64,000 bases of DNA, from positions 34,353 to 98,352 of the forward strand of contig JACPCR010000063.1 in NCBI GenBank assembly GCA_016179685.1, written 5' to 3'. Positions 1 through 7,910 of the stretch are shown piece by piece. This DNA comes from Planctomycetota bacterium. Its GTDB lineage: Bacteria; Planctomycetota; PUPC01; JACPCR01. How positions within the stretch are numbered: the first letter of the stretch is position 1; every line of letters starts with the position of its first letter. A model generated the notes under the pieces. It was given only the letters and a program-made list of their open reading frames with translations. It did not search any database and had not been told where the DNA came from. The position numbers and the translations under genes are program-made.

Positions 1-912
1 CAGCCCGCTCCCGCTCGCTTCGACCTGTTCACTCCTGGCGGCGGCGTGCCCAACGTCCTCGAATGCTTCCTGGGATTCACCTTCGCCGGCGGAGAGTCCG
101 TCCAGGAGGTCAAACTGGCGGACGTGCCGTGGGTGGAACTGAAGCAGGACGGGCCGGAACTTCTCACGCGGTCACCCGAGGGCCTCGCCCCCCGAGGCGG
201 CGGCGCGCTCCACACCGGCTCGATCAAGCTCTTTGCCGTGGCCGACGTGGGAAAAGCGTTCACGACCTCGGGCCTCCTCTTCGAGGGCCTGAACACGGAG
301 GCGAGTTACACGTCCGAGCCTATCGCAGTGACGGTCAATCGGTTGGCGCTCGATGCCACCACGACTCCGGAGAATCGGCGTTTCCGGCTTTCGGTCTTCG
401 GCCCCGCGGACATGGCCGCCCGCGAGGCGCAGTGGCAATTGCAGATCACGGCCCCGGCAAGAACCGCCGCAACACTCAAGAAACGCTTCACACGGTCGGC
501 GGGAGAGCCCTTCACCTCGGGCGCGGACGTGGGCGTAGAGAACGGCAAGCCAACTGGACTGCTGGAGAAGGTGTCGGTTCTGGACCCGGATGGCCGGGCT
601 GCGGCCATTCTCGAGGGCCCCGAGGCGGAAGAATTCGAGGTGGAGGTGACCGTCCAGGCGCCTGCGGCCGCGGCCATCAACGACTCCTTCGTCCTGGTGG
701 CCCGGATTTCGGGCCTGCCCGAGGACCTGCTCGAGCGGGCGTCATGCCGGTGGCACGTGGACCCCGCCATCGGTAAATTCAAGTCGGAAAAAACGCTGGT
801 GAGCCCGGAGGGGCCTGGCCGGGCGAAGTCCACGGCCCTGTTGATGCTCCACGGCTCGAAGGAGAACATCGGCAAGACGCCGGAGGTCACCGCGGAAGTG
901 GTGCTGGAGTAG
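1..912 (+). CDS. C-terminal part of a secreted or surface protein of unknown function (cut by left edge)
   Basis: The reading frame is open from the first base to the TAG at 910-912, so the gene starts outside the window; the GTG at 46 is only the first in-frame start codon visible. The visible 303 residues are rich in Val, Thr, Glu and Ala and read like consecutive beta-sandwich (Ig-like) modules: alternating hydrophobic strands such as FRLSVFGPAD and FEVEVTVQAPA, and a final segment with CRWHVDPAIGKF that recalls extracellular Ig-like domains. No catalytic motif or membrane segment is visible. Two further exported proteins follow in the same direction (975, 1840), so the three may form one unit. 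The function is unknown. Confidence is high that it is coding, low for any role. Confidence 0.6.
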   Translation, partial: QPAPARFDLFTPGGGVPNVLECFLGFTFAGGESVQEVKLADVPWVELKQDGPELLTRSPEGLAPRGGGALHTGSIKLFAVADVGKAFTTSGLLFEGLNTEASYTSEPIAVTVNRLALDATTTPENRRFRLSVFGPADMAAREAQWQLQITAPARTAATLKKRFTRSAGEPFTSGADVGVENGKPTGLLEKVSVLDPDGRAAAILEGPEAEEFEVEVTVQAPAAAAINDSFVLVARISGLPEDLLERASCRWHVDPAIGKFKSEKTLVSPEGPGRAKSTALLMLHGSKENIGKTPEVTAEVVLE

Positions 913-974
913 CCCGAGGCCCTCTCGCGAATTCGGTCCGGCGGCAAGAAACGAAGGACTTTGAGGAATCTGGG

Positions 975-1811
975 ATGTTCCATGCCTTGGGATGTCGCTT
1001 GTTGTTCGCAGGCCGAAGGTCGCCAAAACCTTGCCGCCTCAGATGGCTCGCAATGCTCGCCCACACGGTTCTTGTGTCTTCGGGGCCACTGGCCGCTGAT
1101 GGCCTGGTCGTCGGCAGAGGGAAGGTGAAGTTCGAGATCACCGAGAAGGCTGACCCGTCCCAGAAGCTCTTGAGGCCCGCGGAAGAGGCAGCCTCTCAGC
1201 CGAAACCGAAGCCGAAGATCAAGCCCAAGATCGTCATCAAGAACGTCATGCTCCAACAGGTGATTCCGCAAACCGGCAACAACCCATTCCATGCGTCGGA
1301 GCCGGTGAACAACCAGAACGGGCAGGTCGTCACGCCGGGGCAGCAGCAGGCGCAGCAAGCGCAGGCCGCCCCCGTTCAGGCCCAGCAGCCCGTGAAGCCG
1401 GCGCCTGTTCCCCAGGGGCCGGTGTCGCTGTCCGGCGTCCCCGCCTTCGCCAACTATCTCGTCTTCACCCAGGACGTGGGAAGCGCGGCCATCCTCGTCG
1501 ATGTGGCGAATAACACGACGCGAATCCTGCCCGCCGACGTGACCAACCAGAATATGCCGGATACGGCCCTTTTCGTGGTCCTGGACCTGAGAGTCCTCGG
1601 ACCGCCGAACCCTGTCCAGGTCTCGCCGCCGATGTCAGGAACGTTCGTCCTGGCAGACGGATCGAGTGGACTGGAATTCCCGAATGACGGCTCCGCCCGC
1701 ACGGGCACGGTGCGCCACGCGGCCACCGGGAAGCAGTTCCGCATCACCTTCCGGCCCGGCACAACGCTCAACGGGGGCGTCAACTTGCAGGAGGTCGTGC
1801 TGCTTCCATAA
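975..1811 (+). CDS. Secreted protein with Pro/Gln-rich linker, unknown function
   Basis: This is a 278-residue protein. The N-terminus carries Arg residues followed by a hydrophobic stretch ending in GPLAADG, consistent with a signal peptide; an internal ATG at 1053 (MLAHTVLVSSG) would give a more compact signal peptide, so the start is uncertain. Residues about 60-85 are Lys/Pro-rich (KPKPKIKPKI), and about 115-155 form a Gln/Ala/Pro linker. The last 130 residues look like a compact beta domain (NYLVFTQDVGSAAILVD, then GTFVLADGSSGLEF). The linker between signal and domain suggests a protein that spans periplasm or cell wall. It lies 62 bp after the preceding gene and 28 bp before the next secreted gene. 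No family is recognised. Confidence 0.6.
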   Translation: MFHALGCRLLFAGRRSPKPCRLRWLAMLAHTVLVSSGPLAADGLVVGRGKVKFEITEKADPSQKLLRPAEEAASQPKPKPKIKPKIVIKNVMLQQVIPQTGNNPFHASEPVNNQNGQVVTPGQQQAQQAQAAPVQAQQPVKPAPVPQGPVSLSGVPAFANYLVFTQDVGSAAILVDVANNTTRILPADVTNQNMPDTALFVVLDLRVLGPPNPVQVSPPMSGTFVLADGSSGLEFPNDGSARTGTVRHAATGKQFRITFRPGTTLNGGVNLQEVVLLP

Positions 1812-1839
1812 CCTCACGGTGCGGCGTCCGAGAACTGAA

Positions 1840-2337
1840 ATGTTCCAGACGGTATTCTTGAGTCTGATCTTGAGCAGCCCCTTTCCGGTAGAGGCCCGCG
1901 AGTTTCGCGACCTGCGGCCGATCCCGACTCGCCAGAAGCTGCCTGAGGGCGCTCTGCCCGTGGAGGAACCCGTGTCGGTGGAACCTGAGACCTTGAAAAA
2001 CGCCGTCAAGGAACTGGCCGCGTCTTGGAACTCACCCGATTTCGAGGCCAAGCTCTCCAGCCAGTTCTACGACAAGCAGCGGCTGCTCGACAGCATGTCC
2101 GAAAAGGTGCCGCGGGACGCCCAGGTCCGGATTCTCGGCGTGGGGAACATCCAGGTGATCCAGCAATACCGGCAGCCGGAACCCGGAGGCGGCCCGGGTG
2201 AAATCCTGGTCAGCACCGTCACGGTGACCGCGCAAACTCAGATCGAGTTCAACGACCCTTCACGGGGCTTTCAGCGGATCAACGGGACGAACCAGTTGAT
2301 CCTGCAGGTCGAGGCGGAAATCGTGCGGGAACCCTGA
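1840..2337 (+). CDS. Small exported protein, unknown function
   Basis: I chose the ATG at 1840 because it gives a typical signal peptide (MFQTVFLSLILSSPFPVEA, then REFRDL); the longer open frame upstream overlaps the preceding gene and has no such feature. The product is 165 residues. The mature part has a helical segment (ETLKNAVKELAASWNSPDF) followed by beta-rich sequence with a GILVSTVTVTAQTQIEF-like run. The length and the repeated VTV/TQT pattern suggest an extracytoplasmic assembly or binding domain, but no family is recognised. It is closely spaced behind two other exported-protein genes and probably cotranscribed with them. Confidence 0.55.
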   Translation: MFQTVFLSLILSSPFPVEAREFRDLRPIPTRQKLPEGALPVEEPVSVEPETLKNAVKELAASWNSPDFEAKLSSQFYDKQRLLDSMSEKVPRDAQVRILGVGNIQVIQQYRQPEPGGGPGEILVSTVTVTAQTQIEFNDPSRGFQRINGTNQLILQVEAEIVREP

Positions 2338-2485
2338 CAATTGGAAAAGAGTTTCTTAAGGCAGGAGAGATCGCCATCGAACGGGTCAAGCAGCTTCCAC
2401 GAGGATGGCGGGTCACGTGGTTCACCCCGATTTGGTTTCTCTCTGTCACAAACAGGCCGGTCCGCTCGCTTCATAAAAACCGTTC

Positions 2486-2515
2486 TTGACTCTTCAGAGC
2501 TGGACCTGAGACAAT
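2486..2515 (+). promoter_or_regulatory. Possible sigma-70 promoter for the TolB-like gene
   Basis: TTGACT at 2486-2491 and GACAAT at 2510-2515 are separated by 18 bases. The predicted transcript would begin about 20 bases before the GTG at 2543, leaving room for the GGAG at 2532-2535 as ribosome binding site. Matches are moderate, so this is suggestive only. Confidence 0.35.
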
Positions 2516-2542
2516 GGCTGGTTATTCCCCTGGAGACTCAGC

Positions 2543-3664
2543 GTGTCGGCGGCATCGGTTGACGATCCCATTCCCCTCATCGGCTATTCGGAATACCGCG
2601 CCGATCTGCCCGGCGGCATGCTGCCTTATATGAGCAGCATGCGGGCGTGCGTCGTCCAGGCCGACGGCACGGACCGGAAACGCGTGGGCGAAAAGCTCCT
2701 CCAAAGGCCGGATTCCTGGACCCAGTTCGCCGGATGGTCGCCCGACGGCCGGCAAGGCATCATCGGCAGCGGCTGGGAAAGTCGTGAAAATGCCGCCTGG
2801 GAGGAACAGCACCAGACCTTCCGCATGACCGACGGTTGGCTCTACGACGTGTGCCTGGTCGATCTGGCAACGGGCGAGGCGGTCAACCTCACCGCCGTCG
2901 AAAGGGTCAGCATTTATAACAGCGGGCTTTTCTTCTGGCCCGGCGACTCCTCACGGCTTGGCTTCCAGGCGCTCATCGGGGGCGAGTCGCGGCCATTCAG
3001 CATGGACCGTGACGGCCGGAGCAAGAAGGACCTTTCGGGCGGGGCCGCGGGGTTCACCTACGGCTTCACGGCCTCGCCCGACGGCCAGCGGATCGCCTAC
3101 CACCGGAGCTACCAGGTTTATGTCGCCAGCGCGGACGGCTCAGACGCGCGGCACGTGAACACGGCCAAGCCGTTCAACTTCTGCCCGACCTGGTCGCCCG
3201 ACGGATCGCTGCTGCTCTTCCTGGCGGGCGAACACTATGACTGCCATCCCTGGTTGTGCCGCAGGGACGGATCGGCATTGCGCCAACTCGCGAGCCGCGG
3301 CGGCTACAGGGGCGTCGTCGAGATGCTCGAAAAACCCGCCTTCCACAGCGCCAGCAGCGATGTGCCGGTGTGGTCCGCAGACGGCCAGTTCGTCTTCTAT
3401 ACGGCCCGGGTCGGGGCCTCCGTCGAACTCATGCGGGTCTCCCGCGAAGGCCGCATCGAGCCGCTCACCCATTCCTCGTCCGGCGTCCTTCACTATCATC
3501 CCAAGCCATCACCTGACGGAAAGTACGTCGCTTTCGGGTCGACTCGCTCGGGTACTCGCCAGCTTTACGTGATGCGGATGGATGACCGGAGCGTGTGGCC
3601 GATCACCTCCGTCCCACACGGAGATGGGGCGATGTGGGCTCATTGGCAGCCTGTATGGGACTGA
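2543..3664 (+). CDS. TolB-like WD40/PD40 beta-propeller protein
   Basis: This is a 373-residue protein made of repeated propeller blades with the PD40 signature: AGWSPDGRQGII, TASPDGQRIAYH, PTWSPDGSLLLFLAG, PVWSADGQFVFYTAR and PKPSPDGKYVAFGSTRSG. Such propellers are found in TolB, in oligogalacturonate lyases and in the N-terminal part of prolyl oligopeptidases; here there is no hydrolase domain, so the protein is most likely a binding or oligogalacturonide-lyase-like propeller. The GTG start at 2543 is preceded by GGAG with suitable spacing. No signal peptide is seen, which points to a cytoplasmic location or a mis-assigned start. The sequence SMDRDGRSKKDLSGG suggests blades that report per-item values, as in TolB repeats. 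The exact substrate is unknown. Confidence 0.8.
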   Translation: MSAASVDDPIPLIGYSEYRADLPGGMLPYMSSMRACVVQADGTDRKRVGEKLLQRPDSWTQFAGWSPDGRQGIIGSGWESRENAAWEEQHQTFRMTDGWLYDVCLVDLATGEAVNLTAVERVSIYNSGLFFWPGDSSRLGFQALIGGESRPFSMDRDGRSKKDLSGGAAGFTYGFTASPDGQRIAYHRSYQVYVASADGSDARHVNTAKPFNFCPTWSPDGSLLLFLAGEHYDCHPWLCRRDGSALRQLASRGGYRGVVEMLEKPAFHSASSDVPVWSADGQFVFYTARVGASVELMRVSREGRIEPLTHSSSGVLHYHPKPSPDGKYVAFGSTRSGTRQLYVMRMDDRSVWPITSVPHGDGAMWAHWQPVWD

Positions 3665-3790
3665 TCGACGCCGGGCGTGCTTCCGTTCCGTTCAACGAGC
3701 CATGGATGGAAAGCCTGGTGCCTTTTGTGCCCTCAGCCGGCTATGCCTGAAAGGTGACCGTCCGTCAAGGGTCTCAGAGTCTTAGGGTGT

Positions 3791-3817
3791 AACTTCTCCG
3801 CGCCACGCGGAGAAGTT
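3791..3817. repeat. Perfect 12-bp intergenic hairpin
   Basis: AACTTCTCCGCG at 3791-3802 is followed by CCA and its exact complement at 3806-3817. It lies downstream of the propeller gene and could act as a terminator in either direction, although no T-run follows. It is one of several perfect palindromes at gene borders in this window. Confidence 0.7.
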
Positions 3818-3818
3818 G

Positions 3819-3883
3819 AAAGGTGTCAGGTGTCGGGTGTCAGTTGATTCCTGAACCCTGAACCCTGAACCCTGACACCTTTC
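3819..3883. repeat. Word-like repeat with inverted ends
   Basis: GAAAGGTGTCAGG at 3818-3830 is complemented by CCTGACACCTTTC at 3871-3883. Between the arms, GTGTCRGG units and then CCTGAAC units are tandemly repeated (about 3851-3876). The rest of the 3665-3967 gap contains no gene that I can support. Confidence 0.65.
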
Positions 3884-3967
3884 CGAGCCTTGTTCGGCTG
3901 CGGGCTTCGCCCGCCTTAAGTGAAGCCTCGCTGCGGTGAGGCCGCACATTCACGTTCAGACTCCAAC

Positions 3968-4309
3968 ATGCCTCAGATACCGCTTCCGCCCGATGAGCCG
4001 AAACGCCTGGCCGCCCTCCAGGCCCTGCGGGTCCTCTATACGCCCTCAGAGGAACGGTTCGATCGCATCACGCGGGTAGCCGTGCGGGCGCTGGATGTGC
4101 CCGTCGCTCTCGTCACCCTGGTCGCTGAGGGCTGCCAGTGGTTCAAGTCCTGCCAGGGCATTGACGCACGCGAGACGCCTCGGGACGTCTCCTTCTGCGC
4201 CTATACCATTCTCGGGGATGACGCCCTCGTGGTGCCGGACACGCTCGTGGACCCGCGATTCCAGGGGAATCCGATGGTCACGGGAGAACCCTTCATCACC
4301 GCGGGATAA
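3968..4309 (+). pseudogene. Truncated GAF-domain protein
   Basis: The 113 residues from ATG 3968 match the N-terminal half of a GAF sensor domain of the type found in hybrid histidine kinases and diguanylate cyclases. The hallmarks are FDRITRVAVRALDVPVALVT, then WFKSCQGIDARETPRDVSFC, and VVPDTLVDPRFQGNPMVTG. In that family the motif continues GEPxIRFYAGAPL; here it reads GEPFITAG and stops at 4307-4309. The domain therefore lacks its second half and any output domain. This looks like a decayed or cut gene rather than a complete sensor. It is followed after 13 bases by the DUF488 gene, with no strong ribosome binding site between them, which suggests a deletion joined the two. Confidence 0.7.
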
Positions 4310-4322
4310 AGAGTTGCCCCCC

Positions 4323-4715
4323 ATGTCCCTCCTCGAATCGTACGTATCGGACTTGAAAAACGTTCCACCTGAGGGGCGGATTTTCGTCATGCGCAAGCGC
4401 GGGCACGACCTGCTCGCGCCGCCGGAGGACCTGTTCCGGGACTTCAAGCAGCGGGAGAAGGAGCTGAAGGCCAGGGGCCTGGGCAAGATCGAGGCCCATA
4501 ACCGGGCCTGGGAGGAGGTCGAGTACGAGAGGCGCTTCGCGGACCAGTTCTGGCGTCATCCCTCGGCCATCGAGGAGTTGAAGCACATCGCCGAACGAGC
4601 GCGCCAGCAGGACGTCTACCTGATCTGCTACGAGAAGCCGCCGAAGAAGTGCCACCGCTTCCTGCTGCTGCAGTTCGCCAGGGAAATCGAGAGACGTTCC
4701 GAAGCGGGGCGCTGA
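4323..4715 (+). CDS. DUF488 family protein
   Basis: This is a 130-residue protein. The DUF488 hallmark is the C-terminal motif CYEKPPKKCHRFLLL (residues about 104-118), preceded by a hydrophobic strand DVYLIC, as in other family members that keep a Cys-x-Glu and Cys-His-Arg pair. The middle is charged and helical (EKELKARGLGKIEAHNRAW). The biochemical role of DUF488 is not established. The ATG at 4323 is the first in-frame start after the truncated GAF gene and gives a normal family length; an open frame extends upstream but overlaps GAF coding sequence. A minus-strand desaturase gene converges on it 30 bp downstream. Confidence 0.75.
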   Translation: MSLLESYVSDLKNVPPEGRIFVMRKRGHDLLAPPEDLFRDFKQREKELKARGLGKIEAHNRAWEEVEYERRFADQFWRHPSAIEELKHIAERARQQDVYLICYEKPPKKCHRFLLLQFAREIERRSEAGR

Positions 4716-4745
4716 GGGACCCGGGTCCGCCGACGGGCGAGGCCA

Positions 4746-5831
4746 TCAGGACCGCGAGCGTGCGGGGCTGCGCGGCTGGGGATTCGGGCAGGGTGCGGCG
4801 TGCTGATACTGCGGGTTGGCCTTCTGGATTTTCTGGATCGCCGCAATCTCCTTCCACGTGGACACGATGCCCCGTGGACACGGCGGAAGATCGTGCCGGA
4901 TGGCGCGGTGCAGCTCGCCGAGGCGGTAACACGGCACGGCCGCGTACATGTGGTGCTCCGTGTGGTAGTTCATGTGCCAGTAAAGGAACTGCACGAACGG
5001 GTTCACCGTGAAGGTGCGGCAGGAGAGGCGGAAATCCGGAACGTTGTCTTGCAGGCCGATGTGCTGGGTGTTGTTGCAGAGGAAGAACAACCACGTGCCG
5101 TAAAACGGCGCGAACGAGGTCAGCACGGGCAACAGCCAGAAACGGGAATCGGTGAACCCGGCGGCGATCGATGCCCCGACGATCAGCGCATGGCCTATCA
5201 GAAGGATGCGCGCCCAGCGGACGGCTACAAGCCGCTTCTGCGGGTACGATTCGGGAAACAGCGCCAGCTCCCACTCGCCGCAGAACCGGCCGCGGGCGAT
5301 GCGGAGGTTTCCCTGCACGGCGTACTTGATTCCCAACGGATTCACGAAACTCCCCTTGAAGAATTGCTTCACCGTGATCCGGGTGGGCAGGACAACCTCC
5401 AAATCGTCGGGCGGATGCAGGGTGAACTGGTGATGGCGGACGTGGCTCGTGTCGAACATGTGGAAGTTGATCCAGCCCAGGAAGGCGAACACGCGTTCGA
5501 AAAACGCATTGAGCCAGCGGGTCCGGAACACCGCGCCGTGCCCCAGTTCATGCACCGCGTTGATCTGAAAGGCGAAACACGTCCCGTGCAGGAACACCAA
5601 CAGCACCGTCGCCCACCACGGCCAGCGTCCCATCGAGTAGAGGGCCAGGCCGCCGGTGCATGCGAGCACGCCGAGGTAGCCGAACGTCTGGAGCGCGCCC
5701 AGCACGTCGCTGCGCTGGTGCAGCTTCTTCAGGAGCGCCGGATCGATGGGCGTCCGATACCACGCCACGGGCCGCGACCACCGTTCGTACGGAATTTGTT
5801 CCTGTGTCACCGCTTCGAGTGTGTTGCTCAT
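4746..5831 (-). CDS. Membrane fatty acid desaturase
   Basis: This is a 361-residue integral membrane protein with the three histidine boxes of the membrane di-iron desaturase/hydroxylase family: HELGHG, HVRHH and HTEHH, in the usual order and spacing. Hydrophobic segments precede box 1 (GYLGVLACTGGLALYSM and WATVLLVFLHGTCFAF) and separate boxes 2 and 3 (ILLIGHALIVGASIAAGF). The conserved NTQH before the third box fits the FA_desaturase (PF00487) family, whose members introduce double bonds into acyl chains or related lipids using O2. Substrate position cannot be read from sequence. The C-terminus is a Pro/Arg-rich tail. No Shine-Dalgarno sequence is obvious upstream of the ATG. It seems to be transcribed alone. 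Confidence 0.9.
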   Translation of the reverse strand: MSNTLEAVTQEQIPYERWSRPVAWYRTPIDPALLKKLHQRSDVLGALQTFGYLGVLACTGGLALYSMGRWPWWATVLLVFLHGTCFAFQINAVHELGHGAVFRTRWLNAFFERVFAFLGWINFHMFDTSHVRHHQFTLHPPDDLEVVLPTRITVKQFFKGSFVNPLGIKYAVQGNLRIARGRFCGEWELALFPESYPQKRLVAVRWARILLIGHALIVGASIAAGFTDSRFWLLPVLTSFAPFYGTWLFFLCNNTQHIGLQDNVPDFRLSCRTFTVNPFVQFLYWHMNYHTEHHMYAAVPCYRLGELHRAIRHDLPPCPRGIVSTWKEIAAIQKIQKANPQYQHAAPCPNPQPRSPARSRS

Positions 5832-6010
5832 AGGAAGAAACCCGTAAGAAGCAGGCGTGTAAATGTTGCAGGGTTATATGCTAAAACCTTCATGCGGACG
5901 CTGCAAGTAGTCACGAAGCGTCGAAGCGTCCAGCCAAGGAGTGGGTGTTTCTTCACCCGATCCGGTCCGAGTCGCTCGAGCCGCACCGGCCGGTTTGAGG
6001 CAGCGCTTCG

Positions 6011-7402
6011 CTAACGGCCGTCCGAGACCAGTCCCTGCAGGGTGTCCAGCGTATGCTGGATGAGCAGGGGGCCGCATTCGGGCCGGTACTGGTAGTGGCC
6101 GTAGATCGTGGCCGCCATGATGCCTTCATAAGGTCCGAACTGGTTCGGACGGCCCTGCGATTCGTACACCGCCGGGGTCACCACGTAGCCGATGCTGCCG
6201 CCCGCCAAGCTCGCCACGAACGTCATCGGCACGGGGGACCTCTGCCGCAGCTCGATCCCCAGTTCGACGTAGATTTCGCCGGGCCAGGAGACGAACGCCG
6301 CGGGGCCGACCTTCAGAACTTCCAACGGGATCGAACGCCAGGGCGGGCGCTTCTCCTGCGCCTGCCGCAGGCGGTGCGTGGCATGGTCCACCTGGAAGCG
6401 CAAACGACGCCAGCGCGCATGCGCCTCCGGCTCGTCCTCCTGAATGTCACGGAGGTCCCTGCCCTCTTCAATCCCCGTCTCCTCCAGCGCCTTCTGGTTC
6501 TCAGCGATGAACCGTTTCAGCGACTCCGTATCCGGGAATTCCTGGGGGAACGAGATGCGGCGATGGGCCGCCTGCAGCCGCACTTCGGGCACGGTCTCGA
6601 GAGTTTTCAGGGGCCGCGCGATCTGCTGGAAGAGCGACCGCGCGGTGTCCTCGACGCGCTCATCGCACAGCCAGTGGCTGCGGTCCGAGTCGTTTCGTGA
6701 AAAATCCATCTGGTTGCCGTTGATGTTCCCGCAGGGGCCCAGCAGGAACAGCGTCTCCGCCCCGTCGAAGGCGTCCGAGACCAGACGCGAACAGACGCCG
6801 GGCCAGTCCGCGCTGATCCGCCACGTGAAGGGGTAGCGCACCACGGGGTGCGCGCCGAAGTTGAACAGGAGGGCCAGGGGCTTCCCGGATGCGCGGTCCA
6901 CCCGCAGGAGCTGCGCCGCGGGGTCCAGAGGCCCGAAGTCCGGCTGGACGCGGTTCACCCCGACGCCGTGAATTCTCTGGCGGCGGTAGCCGATGCGGGC
7001 AGGTTCGAGCGAGTTCGAGGCGGCCCGAGCGGCTTCGAGACACCGGGCCGGCAGGGAGGCCATGTAGGCCTCGTCCATCTTGCCCCACGCCACGGTGAAC
7101 ATCGTGGCCGGACACGAATGGGCGTGGCTGCACGCCACGAGGATGTGGCTCGACGGCACACCCAATTCGGACTCGATGGCCCGGCGGATGCCCTCGATCG
7201 CCGGCTCGTCCAGCCCGATCAGGTCGCACGTCAGGAAAAGGACCTTCTGCTCGCCGTCCGAGACCAGGAGAGCGCGGGCGGCGAGGGGATCGCGCACCTC
7301 CAGCCCCTTCCGTTTCAAATGCGGGCCGTAGCCGCACATCTCGAGTCCCATGGGCGGCGTAAGGTCCGCCCGTCCGACGCCTGCAAGACAAGTGTGGCTC
7401 AT
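6011..7402 (-). CDS. Neutral/alkaline non-lysosomal ceramidase-like protein
   Basis: This is a 463-residue protein matching the N-terminal catalytic domain of the neutral/alkaline ceramidase family (PF04734). The start at 7402 gives AGVGRADLTPPMGLEMCGYG, the characteristic beginning of this family; the open frame continues to 7753 but the extension looks non-coding and overlaps repeats. The metal-ligand region ACSHAHSCPATM and later FGAHPVVRYP match the zinc-binding pattern of ceramidase domains. There is no signal peptide, and the length is shorter than eukaryotic ceramidases, which carry an additional C-terminal Ig-like domain. In bacteria of this type the natural substrate is often not ceramide, so the name indicates family only. 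A second member lies at 51823. Confidence 0.8.
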   Translation of the reverse strand: MSHTCLAGVGRADLTPPMGLEMCGYGPHLKRKGLEVRDPLAARALLVSDGEQKVLFLTCDLIGLDEPAIEGIRRAIESELGVPSSHILVACSHAHSCPATMFTVAWGKMDEAYMASLPARCLEAARAASNSLEPARIGYRRQRIHGVGVNRVQPDFGPLDPAAQLLRVDRASGKPLALLFNFGAHPVVRYPFTWRISADWPGVCSRLVSDAFDGAETLFLLGPCGNINGNQMDFSRNDSDRSHWLCDERVEDTARSLFQQIARPLKTLETVPEVRLQAAHRRISFPQEFPDTESLKRFIAENQKALEETGIEEGRDLRDIQEDEPEAHARWRRLRFQVDHATHRLRQAQEKRPPWRSIPLEVLKVGPAAFVSWPGEIYVELGIELRQRSPVPMTFVASLAGGSIGYVVTPAVYESQGRPNQFGPYEGIMAATIYGHYQYRPECGPLLIQHTLDTLQGLVSDGR

Positions 7403-7500
7403 CGATTTCCCATCCGTCAGTGGTTCTATCGGCAGCGAGCGTGCAAGCGGCTGTCCTTCGCCAGCAGACCGAATTCTACGAGCCTGCTTCAGAGAATGCC

Positions 7501-7546
7501 AGTATCCCTGTTCAGAAGAGCGGGTGCGCTTCTGAACAGGGATACT
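7501..7546. repeat. Perfect 18-bp palindrome, core-type hairpin
   Basis: The arms 7501-7518 and 7529-7546 are exact complements. The centre is A-GC-GGGT-GC-G, so a second short GC stem can form around a GGGT loop. It lies upstream of the ceramidase-like gene. The inner half CTGTTCAGAAG is shared with the hairpin at 27791. Confidence 0.85.
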
Positions 7547-7557
7547 CGGAAGGAGCT

Positions 7558-7620
7558 TGACCGCGGATGACACGGATTTTTTTCTCTTGTCCGCGGCATC
7601 CGCGGCATCCGCGGTCAAAA
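7558..7620. repeat. REP-like CCGCGGATGACACGGAT element
   Basis: TTGACCGCGGATG at 7558-7570 is complemented by CATCCGCGGTCAA at 7606-7618, with a T-rich middle and GCATCCGCG units in tandem. Related sequences occur at 42334-42460 and 43571-43592, and a looser relative (CACGGAGGACACGGAG) at 55492. Confidence 0.7.
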
Positions 7621-7692
7621 GTCCTGACTCCATTCGATGATGTGATCGTGCCTGGCCAGCGAGCACGGCAAATCCGAGCACCTTCCTGTTCG

Positions 7693-7910
7693 GGTAACTG
7701 CTGAGCGAACAGCCCTCTGCCGCCCTTCCCAAACTCGTCCCTCCCGGAGGCATCCCGTTGGGGACATGGGAGGGACCTTCGATACAGGGCTTTATGGAGG
7801 CATTCGCCGGTCACCCCGGGGCGGCGCTTCGCTTGCCCTGGCTATTTCTTTCCGCCTGCTTCGGGGCTCTTCTGAGATAGTGAACAGGGAAGGTTCACTC
7901 AGTTCTTACG
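7693..7910. repeat. Dispersed repeat of about 210 bp, copy 1
   Basis: The stretch from about 7693 to 7910 aligns along its whole length with 26446-26657. Shared blocks include GGGAGGGACCTTCGATACAG, GGCGGCGCTTCGCTTGCCCT and ATAGTGAACAGGGAAGGTTC. No long open frame is conserved between copies, so it is probably a non-coding mobile or regulatory repeat. It extends into the 3' end of the MFS-HEAT gene by about 10 bases. Confidence 0.8.
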
